In this document: positions 1 through 7,324 of the stretch, piece by piece
Layout of the letters: every line of letters starts with the position of its first letter
Position numbering within the stretch: the stretch's first letter is position 1
Assembly (NCBI GenBank): GCA_034429275.1
Contig: DAOUFU010000075.1
Location: 1-14,165 of the forward strand
Source of the DNA: DAOUFU01 sp034429275
Lineage (GTDB): Bacteria > Chloroflexota > Anaerolineae > Aggregatilineales > Aggregatilineaceae
DNA: 14,165 nt
Reading direction: 5' to 3'
The notes under the pieces: model-generated
The model's database searches: none
The model's input: the letters and a program-made list of their open reading frames with translations, nothing else
Told to the model about the DNA's origin: nothing
Made by a program: the position numbers and the translations under genes

Positions 1-77
1 TAGTTGTGCCACTCAACAAATTAGTCGCGCGGGCCGCCGGGAACCTTCCCAACCGCCCGCCGCCCCGTGGAGATGTG

Positions 78-1334
78 ATGCCCGACTCCACCGCTTTCCG
101 CACCGGCGATCAAGCCCTGGTCCGCGAGATCAACCTCTCGCTGATCCTCAGCCGCCTTGCTGAGGGGCCGCCGCTCTCGCGCGCAGGGCTGGCCGAGGCC
201 ACCGGCCTGAACAAGTCCACCGTCTCCAGCCTGGTGCAGGAACTGATCGATATGCAGTTCGTGCGCGAGACCGGGCTGAGCTCAACCGGTGTGGGACGCC
301 CCGCCATGCAGCTGACGCTCAATCCCCAGGCGGGCTGCATCATCAGCTGCGAGCTGGGAGTCGGCTTCCTGCTGGTGGTGTGCGCCAATTTCGCCGCCGA
401 AATCATCTGGCGGCACCACGAATACACCGACGGCTACCGCTCGCAGGCCGCCATCATCGAGCGCCTGCGCGAAGTGCTGGCCCAGGCCGTCGAAGCCGCC
501 CGCGCGGTCTGCGGCGACTGCGGCGGGCTGTTGGGGCTGGCGGTGGGCGCGCCCGGCCTGGTCGATCAGCGCACCGGCACGCTGCTCTTCGCCCCCAATC
601 TCGGCTGGACCAATGTGCCGCTCTACCGCATCCTGCGCGAGGACTTCGGCGATGTGCTGCTCTTCGTCGAGAACGAGGCCAATATGGCCGCGATGGGCGA
701 ATATTTCTTTGGGCAGGCGCGCGGCTTCCGCGATGTGGTGTCGATCAGCGTGGGAGTCGGGCTGGGCGGCGCGGTGATTCGCGGCGGGCGGCTGATCCGG
801 GGCGCGACGGGCTTCGCGGGCGAGTTCGGCCACATGACGATGGACCCGGACGGCCTGCTGTGCAACTGCGGCAACCGGGGCTGCTGGGAAACCCAGGTCT
901 GCGAATCCGCGCTGTTCCGCTACGTGCGCGAGGCCATCGCCCAGGGCGCGGCGTCATCGCTGGGCACGCCCGGCAGCGCCCGGCTCGATCACCTCACCGT
1001 CGCCCAGGTGGCCGAAGCGGCGACCCAGGGCGACCAGGCCGCGCGCGAGGCGCTGGGCCGCGTGGGCCGCTACCTGGGGATCGGCATGGCCTCGCTGGTG
1101 AACGCCTTCAACCCTGATCTCATGGTGCTGGGCGGAACTCTCAGCGTGGCTGGCGATACGCTGCTGCCCGCCATCCGCGCGGAGCTGGACGCGCGCGCCC
1201 TGCGCTGGAACCGCGACGCCATGACCGTGGCGCTGGCCCATCACCGCTCCGATGCTGCCGTGATGGGCGGCGTGGCGATGGTCTACCAGAGCGTGCTGGC
1301 CCAGCCGGGCAGCATTGTCCGCCGCGGGCTGTGA
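78..1334 (+). CDS. ROK-family transcriptional regulator (XylR/NagC-like)
   Basis: Predicted sugar-responsive DNA-binding repressor of 418 residues. The ATG at 78 is chosen because GGAG lies five bases upstream; an in-frame GTG at 6 would add 24 residues without family-like sequence. Residues about 30-62 form a winged helix-turn-helix (LSRAGLAEATGLNKSTVSSL). The rest is a ROK sugar-kinase fold. The ROK signature VGVGLGGAVIRGGRLIRGA (225-243) runs into GEFGHM. The zinc site is H252 with C262, C264 and C269 (CNCGNRGCWE). At the place where ROK kinases carry catalytic Asp in ENDAN, this protein has ENEAN (Glu200), which fits a sensor rather than a kinase. The inducer and targets cannot be read from the sequence. 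No sugar operon adjoins it inside the window, and the left neighbour is outside the window. Confidence 0.93.
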   Translation: MPDSTAFRTGDQALVREINLSLILSRLAEGPPLSRAGLAEATGLNKSTVSSLVQELIDMQFVRETGLSSTGVGRPAMQLTLNPQAGCIISCELGVGFLLVVCANFAAEIIWRHHEYTDGYRSQAAIIERLREVLAQAVEAARAVCGDCGGLLGLAVGAPGLVDQRTGTLLFAPNLGWTNVPLYRILREDFGDVLLFVENEANMAAMGEYFFGQARGFRDVVSISVGVGLGGAVIRGGRLIRGATGFAGEFGHMTMDPDGLLCNCGNRGCWETQVCESALFRYVREAIAQGAASSLGTPGSARLDHLTVAQVAEAATQGDQAAREALGRVGRYLGIGMASLVNAFNPDLMVLGGTLSVAGDTLLPAIRAELDARALRWNRDAMTVALAHHRSDAAVMGGVAMVYQSVLAQPGSIVRRGL

Positions 1335-1362
1335 CAGCGCCGGGGTCCCGCGCACCTCAGAC

Positions 1363-1390
1363 AAAAAAGGGTGAGCCTTTCGGCCCACCC
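1363..1390 (-). terminator. Rho-independent terminator of the SH3b protein gene
   Basis: Read on the minus strand this is GGGTGGGCC, a GAAA tetraloop, GGCTCACCC, then six T. The nine-pair stem contains one G-T wobble. It lies 32 bases after the stop of the minus-strand gene. On the plus strand no T run follows the hairpin, so it should act mainly on the minus strand. Confidence 0.9.
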
Positions 1391-1421
1391 TGACTCATTA
1401 ACCTTGATCCCCCTTCAACGC

Positions 1422-2795
1422 CTACGGAGCGCCGCAGTAACCATGACCAGGGGGCGGTTGACTCTGTCCTCCACCATGCCAGGGGATACACGTCGGCTCT
1501 GGCGTTGGCGGCGGTGGCGACGTCGGCGGTGGCGGCGGAGTTGGCTCGCCGGGCGCGGTGGTCGGCACGGGCTGACCGGGTACAGTCGTCGGCACGGGCT
1601 GGCCAGGGACTACCGGCTGGCCGGGGATCACAGGCTGGCCCGGCGCGGCAGTCGGTGCGGGCTGGCCCGGCACGCCCGGCTGAACCGGAACAACCACCGC
1701 AGGCGGCACATACGGCGCGGCAGGAGTCACCGGGTTGGGCAGCAGCGAGACCGGCAGCGCCTGCACCAGGTCCGCCGGGTAAGCAGTCGGCAGACCGGGC
1801 GGGCCGGAAGCCGTCGTGCCTTCCAGCGGGATGGAAACCACCGTGCCCGCCGGGACCACCTGCGTGACCCCGTTCGCCGTCACCGTCACCGTGCCGGAGA
1901 TGGCGGCCACATTCATCTGCTGACCGGGCGCGGCCTGCAAAAAGGCCGACGACCCCACCTGGATATCCACTTCGTTGACCAGGAAGGTCACCTGGCCGAC
2001 TCCATCCGGCGTCTGGATAATCAGGCCGCTCTGCGGCGCTTCGACGCACGGCGCATCATCAACCCCGCTCTGCAGCGTGAAGGCCTGCATCGGGCGCAGC
2101 ATCTCCGACCCGGACGACACCACGGCCAGCGCCGAAAGGTCCTCGTCGGAGGCCATCAGGCTGGCGAACACCCAGGCCGTCTGGCCGGTCTCCGGCAGCA
2201 GGATGCGCAGCCACGAGCTGTCGGCCAGCCGCCCGGTCGCCTGGACTTCGGTGCCCGGCGGCAGCGACATCAGCACCGCGGACGTACTGTTCGGGTAGCG
2301 GCGCGCGTTGACGTTCTGGCCCGCCGCCACATAGGCGGGCAGCACCAGTGTTTCCGGCGTGTTATCGGTGATCTGAGTGTCGCCGAACAGCACCACCGTC
2401 ACATTTTCCGGCGAGGAATCCGGCAGGTTTGCCTGCACCCGCAGCAGCGCGATCCCCCACGTCTGGGCCTGTTCGTTCATCTCGCCCAGGCGCAGCGAAC
2501 GCATCTGGCTCACCTTGACGATGTCGCCCGCCTCGGTGAAGACAAAGCTCTCCACCTCCGGCTGGGGCTGTGCCTCCAGGTCGGTATGACCGTAGCAGGC
2601 TTCGTTGCGCCCGGTCGCTTCGCACCCCTTGGCGGCCAGTTCGAGCGCTTCGCGCACAATGCGCGGGCACACATCGTCATCCAGCCCCTCGATCACCTGG
2701 TCAGAAGCATCCAGCGCCCCGCCCGGCATAGCGAGCACCACCGCGCCCGCCAGGATGGCGATCAGAGCCACGCGCACAGCAATTGACTTTCTCAT
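1422..2795 (-). CDS. Exported SH3b / FecR-like protein with proline-rich C-terminus
   Basis: Predicted secreted or surface protein of 457 residues; no enzyme function is visible. The ATG at 2795 is preceded by GGGGA eight bases upstream; a GTG at 2810 is a less likely start. Residues 2-28 are a signal peptide (MRKSIAVRVALIAILAG, then a small-residue stretch). Residues about 155-217 resemble a bacterial SH3 domain (GQNVNARRYPNSTSAVL, PPGTEVQATGRL, TAWVFASLM). Residues about 250-325 have the alternating beta pattern of FecR-like domains (VDIQVGSSAFLQAAPGQQMN, ISGTVTVTANG, VPAGTVVSI). Residues 330-440 are proline-rich, with repeated PGQPV/PGQPVPTT units (about 1548-1676), ending in a Cys-containing tail. 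Such architecture is common in Chloroflexota envelope proteins. It is transcribed alone. The domain names rest on pattern recognition and are less certain than export. Confidence 0.82.
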   Translation of the reverse strand: MRKSIAVRVALIAILAGAVVLAMPGGALDASDQVIEGLDDDVCPRIVREALELAAKGCEATGRNEACYGHTDLEAQPQPEVESFVFTEAGDIVKVSQMRSLRLGEMNEQAQTWGIALLRVQANLPDSSPENVTVVLFGDTQITDNTPETLVLPAYVAAGQNVNARRYPNSTSAVLMSLPPGTEVQATGRLADSSWLRILLPETGQTAWVFASLMASDEDLSALAVVSSGSEMLRPMQAFTLQSGVDDAPCVEAPQSGLIIQTPDGVGQVTFLVNEVDIQVGSSAFLQAAPGQQMNVAAISGTVTVTANGVTQVVPAGTVVSIPLEGTTASGPPGLPTAYPADLVQALPVSLLPNPVTPAAPYVPPAVVVPVQPGVPGQPAPTAAPGQPVIPGQPVVPGQPVPTTVPGQPVPTTAPGEPTPPPPPTSPPPPTPEPTCIPWHGGGQSQPPPGHGYCGAP

Positions 2796-2833
2796 GGTCG
2801 AAATCCCCACACGATTGGACCGCTGGTATTTTC

Positions 2834-2839
2834 ATTATA
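2834..2839 (-). promoter_or_regulatory. Probable -10 element for the SH3b protein gene
   Basis: The minus strand reads TATAAT, 38 bases upstream of the ATG at 2795, in an AT-rich patch. At 17-bp spacing the -35 position reads TTATGG, a poor match, so only the -10 is called. Confidence 0.5.
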
Positions 2840-2969
2840 ACCGAATTCTGTCAGGTCCATAAGTTATAGCATGGTTTAGCATAACCACGAGATACGCTGC
2901 CGCCGCGTAAATTCAGGAAAAATTAAGGTGGAATTCATGAAGAATTCGTATTCGGTGGGGATGAGAGAC

Positions 2970-2997
2970 GGCCTCACCCCCGCCCTATGCGCCTCTT
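2970..2997 (+). repeat. Truncated copy (E) of the GGCCTCACCCCC repeat family
   Basis: It starts with the family arm GGCCTCACCCCC, continues GCCCTATGCGCCTCTT, and then stops exactly where the left flank of the next copy (ATGCACTTTG) begins. The second half of hairpin 1 and the right arm are missing. It looks like a copy cut off by the arrival of, or recombination with, copy A. Confidence 0.75.
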
Positions 2998-3155
2998 ATG
3001 CACTTTGAGAAAATAACCGGCTATGGTGATCCGCGAGAGGCCGGCCTCACCCCCGCCCTGCGCGCCTCATGGGAGGCGCTTGGTCTGCCCCCTCTCCGAA
3101 AATTTTCGGAGAGGGGGCGAAGCGGCCCGGTTTTGGCCGCGCGGGGGTGAGGCCA
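2998..3155 (+). repeat. Structured intergenic repeat, full-length copy (A)
   Basis: The core is 3043-3154 (112 bp). Twelve-base terminal inverted arms GGCCTCACCCCC (3043-3054) and GGGGGTGAGGCC (3143-3154) enclose three hairpins: GCGCCTC/GAGGCGC (3062-3079), a perfect 32-bp palindrome centred on AAAATTTT (3087-3118), and GCGGCC/GGCCGC (3122-3140). As RNA or extruded DNA this is a closed multi-branched shape. The left flank 3001-3027 matches the flank of copy C at 25 of 27 positions. By eye the core differs from copy C at about 8 of 112 positions. It lies downstream of the DUF559 gene and upstream of the SH3b gene promoter. Bases 2811-3238 hold only this copy, truncated copy E and the SH3b promoter; I see no gene there. 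Confidence 0.9.
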
Positions 3156-3238
3156 GAGCTTCAGCCATTTGTGTTTGTCACTGTATCAAGCGAATGTTTG
3201 TCGCTCTTTGCGTGTCCCCAAACGGGCGGGCAGAGCCG

Positions 3239-3604
3239 TCAGGGAAGAACTGAGCGGATGCGGGCAATTACGGTGGGAAGGTCGCGTATCAAATCATTAT
3301 TGGTGAAACGCAGCACATGCAGCCCCAACATTTCCAGGGCTTCCTGGCGCTCAGCGTCAGCGTTGGGTTGAGCGTGGATCGGCCCATCGACCTCGATCAC
3401 GAGCGACGCTTCAGCACAGTAAAAATCCACGATATAACGGTCAATGCTGTGCTGGCGGCGGAAACGCACCCCCAACTGGCTGTTGCGCAGGTGCTGCCAG
3501 AGCAAGTCTTCGGCAGGAGTCGGGTTATGGCGCATCATTCGCGCCACCTGGATATTGTGTCGGCGGCGGGCAGGGTGAGGGGATGTGTAGGTTTTCTTAC
3601 GCAT
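3239..3604 (-). CDS. DUF559 protein, Vsr-like endonuclease fold
   Basis: A 121-residue protein of the DUF559 family, which is related in fold to very-short-patch-repair (PD-(D/E)XK-like) nucleases; its activity is not established. Family hallmarks are RHNPTPAEDLLWQHLRNSQL (25-44), VRFRRQHSIDRYIVDFYC (46-63), ASLVIEVDGPIHA (66-78) and LHVLRFTNNDL (95-105). Candidate acidic and metal-site residues are D60, E71 and D73, with H77 nearby. The ATG at 3604 has no good ribosome site. The ATG at 3538, preceded by AGGTGG, would give 99 residues and still keep the domain. The extra N-terminal codons (TSPHPARRR) are read from CCCCTCACCCTGCCCGCC, which resembles the arm of the neighbouring repeats, so they may be repeat-derived. 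The gene sits between repeat copies A and D. Confidence 0.88.
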   Translation of the reverse strand: MRKKTYTSPHPARRRHNIQVARMMRHNPTPAEDLLWQHLRNSQLGVRFRRQHSIDRYIVDFYCAEASLVIEVDGPIHAQPNADAERQEALEMLGLHVLRFTNNDLIRDLPTVIARIRSVLP

Positions 3605-3631
3605 GTGGATGTGCCACGTGGTGCGAGTCGG

Positions 3632-3686
3632 CCGGCCTCACCCCCGCCCTGTGCGCCTCTTGGAAGGCGACTGGGGGTGAGGCCGG
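3632..3686 (+). repeat. Short copy (D) of the repeat family, adjoining the glyA-gcvT 3' end
   Basis: Fourteen-base inverted arms CCGGCCTCACCCCC (3632-3645) and GGGGGTGAGGCCGG (3673-3686) surround only hairpin 1, weakened to CGCCT/AGGCG (3654-3669). The 32-bp palindrome and hairpin 3 are missing. It begins 11 bases beyond the stop of glyA-gcvT and 27 bases upstream of the DUF559 ATG. Its stem could act as a 3'-end structure for the fusion gene, but no T run follows it. Confidence 0.85.
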
Positions 3687-3697
3687 TTTGCAGCAGC

Positions 3698-6600
3698 CTA
3701 TTTCTTGCGTGCGGGGAAGCGGCTGAGCACCGTCGCGGTGTTGGGCACCACCGTCTTGTCGCCCATCACCAGCTCGCCCAGCGGCTTCTTGATCTCGGCC
3801 TTGTCCGCGCCCTGGAAGACCAGCAGCGATGTGCCTTCGTCGGCGTGAGTCAGCTTGATATACGCCTGCCCAAGCTGGTAGCCTTCGCTGTCGATGCTGC
3901 ACGAAGTCACCACGCCGACCACGCGCCCACGCGCATCCACCAGCGGATCGCCGGGGTGCGGCGCGCGAACGCCCTTCTGGTCCATGCGGAAGCGCGTCAC
4001 CACCGCGTCGCGCGTGCGCTCATGCGCGATGTAGGCGGCCTTGCCCACAAAGAACGGCTTCCACAGCTTGACGAAGCTGGCGAAGCCCGCGTCCGCCGGG
4101 TTCAGACCATGCTCGCCCGCCAGTTCGTGCCCATACAGCGGCAGCCCGGCCTCGGTGCGCAGGCTGTCGCGCGCGGCCAGCCCGACCGGAGTCGCGCCCG
4201 CCTCAATGCAGGTCGTGAACAGCGTCGGGGCCTGGTCGGGGTGCACGAACAGCTCAAAGGCCACGCGCTCGCCGGTGTAGCCGGTGCGCGCGATGATCAC
4301 GTCCAATCCGGCGACTTCAGCGCGCATCACGCCCGCCCAGGGCAGTGCCTTGAGCCGGGTTTTTGCCGCCGCGTCGGTCATCAGCCCCAGCAGGATATCG
4401 CGGCTGGTCGGGCCTTGCAGCGCAATATCGACGCGCATCTCAGCCTCTACTGCCGGATCGCGCAGGTCGCGGATGGTCACGCGGTCGCGGCCCGGCAGCA
4501 CCGAACACGGGCGGTCCGGGTCGATCTGCCACTCGCCGCGCTGCAGGCCGGTGATCCATGCCCAGTCTTTATCGTTGTTGGCCGCATTGACCACCATCAT
4601 GAAGTGATCCACCGCCAGCCGGTAAATGAAGATGTCGTCGATCGGGATGCCGTCGATGCCCAGCAGGTAGCTGTAATGCGCCTCGCCGGGGGCCAGGGTA
4701 GAGACATCGTTGGCCGTCAGCGCGTTAAGGAAGGCTTCGGCCCCCGCACCCGTGAAGTCGAACACGCCCATGTGCGAGCCATCGAACACGCCCGCGCTGG
4801 TGCGGGTGGCAGCGTGCTCTGCCCCCACCGACGAATACCACACCGGCATATCCCACCCGGCGAAGGGCACCATCTTCGCCCCCAACTCGCGGTGCAGCGC
4901 ATTGAGCGAGGTCCGCAGCAGCGGGGGATTCTCCGGCTCGGTCCATTGAAAGACGGGGCGCGCCGTGCCGTGCGGCCAGGCCGCATGTTTGCCCCGGCAG
5001 CCGACAAAATAGGCCTTGCCCGGCGTGTAACCGGTGTAGTCTGCCGCCCAGTCGCCGTCGAGATCGAGCGACTCGTAGCGCTCCATGTGCGAATCGCCGC
5101 GCAGAATGCTCACGCTGACCGGCCCCGGCACCTTGCCGTAGACGTCCACCGGGTCAAACGCCGCGAACCCATCCGAAAGCGAACGCAGCCACTCGGCCAC
5201 CAGGTCGGCGTTGCGATCGACGCGCAGCAGGTAAACATCCGGGTGCAGGCGGTGAACCACCCCGCGTGCGAGCGGCGCGCCATCGGCATAGAGCACCCAG
5301 GTCGGGCAGAAGTCGCCGTCATTCAGCGTCAGCACGTCCGCCGTCAGCGCGACATCGAGGAATGCGCCCGCGTGTGGGCCGTAAATGTCGATGGTGGACC
5401 AGTGCGGCTCTGGATCGGGATAATCGGGCAGCACGTGGAAATGCTCGTCGGCGGCGTCCTGCTCTTTGAGGTATCCCGCCAGCGAAGGCAGGCTGTAGTC
5501 CAGCCCAGCCGAGGCAGCCAGCCGCGCCACGCGCCGCCGCGCATCAGCCAGCACCTCAAAATCGACCTTGGCGCGCAGGTTCTCTTTTGCGCCCGGTGCG
5601 TCATAGGTATAGGGATGGCAGGCGAACAGCACGTCCGCGATGATGTCGGCCAGCGCGTCGATCTGCGGTTCGCGGAAGCCGCGCTGCGTGATCCAGGGGG
5701 TGCCCAGCCGGAGACCGGTCGCGCGGAAGGCGGCCACATCGCCGGGAATGGTGTTCCGGTTGCAGACGATGCCCGCCAGGTCGAGGATGCGCGCGGCCAT
5801 GTCGCCGCTGAGCGGGGTGCCGTCCTCGGCGGTGACGCTCTTGCAGTCGATCAGCAGCAGGTGCGTATCCGTGCCGCCGTGCGGAATGCGCAGCCCGCGC
5901 GCGGCCAGCCGTTCGGCCAGCCGCCGGGCGTTGGCAACAGTCTGCACCTGAAGCTTGCGGAACTGCTCGGTTGCCGCCAGCTTGAAGGCGACCGCCATGC
6001 CCGCGATGGCGTTCACATGCGGACCGCCCTGCTCGCCGGGGAACACGGCGCGATCAAGCTGCCGCGCCAGCTTGGGGTCGGTGGTGATCAGCACCGCGCC
6101 GCGCGGCCCGGCCATCGTCTTGTGCGTGGTGAAGCTGATCACATGCGCATGACCGACCGGGTTGGGGAACACGCCCGCCACCACCAGACCGGAGACGTGC
6201 GACACGTCCGCCAGCAGGATCGCGCCCACTTCGTCGGCGATGGCGCGGAACTTCGCCCAATCCGGTGCAAAGGGGTAAGAGGTATAGCCGGCCACGATGA
6301 TCTTGGGCTGGTGCTCCAGCGCCAGTGCGCGGATGCTGTCGTAATTCAGCAGGTCGGTTTCGGGATCGACGCCGTAGCTCACCACCTGGTAGACCAACCC
6401 GGAGCGGTTGACCGGGCTGCCGTGAGTCAGGTGGCCGCCATGTCGCAGATCGAGCGCCATCAGCGTATCGCCAGGCTTGAGCACCGCGCTGTAAACGGCA
6501 TTGTTAGCCGGGGCACCGCTCAGCGGCTGCACGTTGACGTACAGCTTCTCGGCGGGGTAGCGCTCGGTGGCGAACAACTCGGCGGGGCGCCGCCGGGCCA

Positions 6601-6913
6601 GGCTCTCGATGATGTCGGCGAATTCGGTCCCTTTGTAGTAGCGGGCGTCGCTGTAGCGGCGGTATTCGGCCAGGCGGATGTCCAGATCGAGGATTTGCTG
6701 CTGATCAAAATCCCGCCAGTCTGCCGACGGGTAACCCTCTGCATAGATGTTGTGGAACACCGACCCGACCGCCTGGCGGACCGCTTCCGGCACGCTGGAC
6801 TCGGATGGGATCAGGATCAGGCGCTTGGCCTGGCGTATCGCTTCGAGATCGACCAGCGCGGCCACATCGGGATCGAGGCTGTCGAGACTGCCGCGAAACA
6901 GAAAATCGTCCAT
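3698..6913 (-). CDS. Serine hydroxymethyltransferase / aminomethyltransferase (GlyA-GcvT) fusion
   Basis: A 1071-residue cytosolic bifunctional enzyme; each half alone is normally 360-480 residues. Residues about 20-485 are SHMT (serine + THF to glycine + 5,10-methylene-THF, PLP-dependent): HGGHLTHGSPV (158-168), DVSHVSG (236-242), and PLP lysine K265 in TTHKTMAGPRG. Residues about 665-1065 are the glycine-cleavage T-protein: FAGWDMPVWY (684-693), FDGSHMGVFDFTG (710-721), LTANDV (732-737), RTGYTGE (876-882), and GLAARDSLRTEAGLPLYGHE (911-930). Between them, residues 505-610 (IDIYGPHAGAFLDVALTADV, LYADGAPLARGVVHRL) align by eye with the start of the GcvT half, suggesting a degenerate extra GcvT-like module. 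AAGGAG five bases before the ATG fixes the start. The fusion may pass methylene-THF between sites. A plus-strand ORF covering the whole gene is only its shadow. Confidence 0.95.
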   Translation of the reverse strand: MDDFLFRGSLDSLDPDVAALVDLEAIRQAKRLILIPSESSVPEAVRQAVGSVFHNIYAEGYPSADWRDFDQQQILDLDIRLAEYRRYSDARYYKGTEFADIIESLARRRPAELFATERYPAEKLYVNVQPLSGAPANNAVYSAVLKPGDTLMALDLRHGGHLTHGSPVNRSGLVYQVVSYGVDPETDLLNYDSIRALALEHQPKIIVAGYTSYPFAPDWAKFRAIADEVGAILLADVSHVSGLVVAGVFPNPVGHAHVISFTTHKTMAGPRGAVLITTDPKLARQLDRAVFPGEQGGPHVNAIAGMAVAFKLAATEQFRKLQVQTVANARRLAERLAARGLRIPHGGTDTHLLLIDCKSVTAEDGTPLSGDMAARILDLAGIVCNRNTIPGDVAAFRATGLRLGTPWITQRGFREPQIDALADIIADVLFACHPYTYDAPGAKENLRAKVDFEVLADARRRVARLAASAGLDYSLPSLAGYLKEQDAADEHFHVLPDYPDPEPHWSTIDIYGPHAGAFLDVALTADVLTLNDGDFCPTWVLYADGAPLARGVVHRLHPDVYLLRVDRNADLVAEWLRSLSDGFAAFDPVDVYGKVPGPVSVSILRGDSHMERYESLDLDGDWAADYTGYTPGKAYFVGCRGKHAAWPHGTARPVFQWTEPENPPLLRTSLNALHRELGAKMVPFAGWDMPVWYSSVGAEHAATRTSAGVFDGSHMGVFDFTGAGAEAFLNALTANDVSTLAPGEAHYSYLLGIDGIPIDDIFIYRLAVDHFMMVVNAANNDKDWAWITGLQRGEWQIDPDRPCSVLPGRDRVTIRDLRDPAVEAEMRVDIALQGPTSRDILLGLMTDAAAKTRLKALPWAGVMRAEVAGLDVIIARTGYTGERVAFELFVHPDQAPTLFTTCIEAGATPVGLAARDSLRTEAGLPLYGHELAGEHGLNPADAGFASFVKLWKPFFVGKAAYIAHERTRDAVVTRFRMDQKGVRAPHPGDPLVDARGRVVGVVTSCSIDSEGYQLGQAYIKLTHADEGTSLLVFQGADKAEIKKPLGELVMGDKTVVPNTATVLSRFPARKK

Positions 6914-6981
6914 ACCGGCTCCTTGAGGGTCAAAAACGCTCGAATGGGGCGAGGTTCATCTGGAAAAGCACATTACGCAGC

Positions 6982-7009
6982 ATTCTAACACGTGGCACAC
7001 CGAACACAA
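6982..7009 (-). promoter_or_regulatory. Possible promoter of the glyA-gcvT fusion
   Basis: The minus strand reads TTGTGT (7004-7009), 16 bases, then TAGAAT (6982-6987), ending 68 bases before the ATG. The -10 has one mismatch but the -35 is weak. It overlaps the tail of the tRNA terminator. Confidence 0.4.
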
Positions 7010-7040
7010 AACGCCCCGCGCAGATGGACGCACGGGGCGT
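7004..7040 (-). terminator. Rho-independent terminator of tRNA-Val
   Basis: On the minus strand ACGCCCCG (7033-7040) pairs with CGGGGCGT (7011-7018) across a 14-base loop, followed by TTTGTGT. It starts six bases beyond the tRNA CCA end. The T run is modest but the stem is strong. Confidence 0.75.
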
Positions 7041-7045
7041 GTTCA

Positions 7046-7122
7046 TGGTGGGTGGCAAGGGACTCGAACCCCTGACCCCTTCCTTGTAAGGGAAGTGCTC
7101 TAACCAACTGAGCTAGCCACCC
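7046..7122 (-). tRNA. tRNA-Val (anticodon UAC)
   Basis: A complete 77-nt cloverleaf on the minus strand. The acceptor GGGTGGC pairs with GCCACCC, with discriminator A and an encoded CCA (7046-7048). The D arm is GCTC/GAGC. The anticodon stem CTTCC/GGAAG encloses loop CTTACAA, with the TAC anticodon complementary to plus-strand GTA at 7086-7088. The T arm holds GGTTCGAGTCC. It has its own promoter and terminator and is therefore a single-gene unit. Confidence 0.97.
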
Positions 7123-7141
7123 AGGGGCACCACTGACCAGC

Positions 7142-7171
7142 ATTATAGCCGCGCGAACACTCCGCCGTCAA
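7142..7171 (-). promoter_or_regulatory. Sigma-70 promoter of tRNA-Val
   Basis: The minus strand has TTGACG (7166-7171), an 18-base spacer and a perfect TATAAT (7142-7147). The mature tRNA begins 19 bases after the -10, which places transcription start roughly 10-14 bases before it. The first C of an uninterrupted TTGACA is the only near-consensus loss (TTGACG). Confidence 0.85.
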
Positions 7172-7313
7172 GAGGCGCTCCGAGGGAAAAACCGCGGCAT
7201 TTCGACCCATTATACCCCACCCATCTGAGGGCCTCCACAAACCGCTTCTGAAGCCCCCAAAACCCATTTGACAACATTCTTGACAACGTGGCGGCTTGCG
7301 AACACCGCTTATC

Positions 7314-7316
7314 TTA
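7314..7316. repeat. Target-site duplication TTA, left side of IS
   Basis: TTA directly precedes the left terminal repeat and recurs at 8254-8256 directly after the right one. A 3-bp T-N-A duplication fits the IS1031-type part of the IS5 family. Confidence 0.65.
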
Positions 7317-7324
7317 GAACTGAT

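Noticed and set aside
1371..2786. Long plus-strand frame opposite the SH3b protein gene
   Set aside because: Arg/His-rich sequence without motifs. The minus-strand protein has a signal peptide, a domain pattern, a ribosome site and a terminator.
2970..3155. Repeat copies read as a CRISPR array
   Set aside because: The copies are far apart, differ in length, have internal hairpins and no regular spacers, and there are no cas genes.
3023..3371. Short plus-strand frames over repeat copy A (GRRLVCPLSENFRRGG type peptides)
   Set aside because: They are translations of the palindromic repeat itself, and similar peptides appear from copies B and C in unrelated frames.
3317..6988. A 1223-codon open frame on the plus strand opposite glyA-gcvT
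   Set aside because: It is the antisense shadow of a GC-rich gene. It has Arg/His/Gly-rich composition, no domain motifs, and runs across the DUF559 gene, repeat D and the gene start.
7046..7316. tRNA-Val as an integration (att) site of a genomic island
   Set aside because: No duplicated tRNA 3' end and no integrase are present in the window; the IS is on the 5' side of the tRNA and explains itself.
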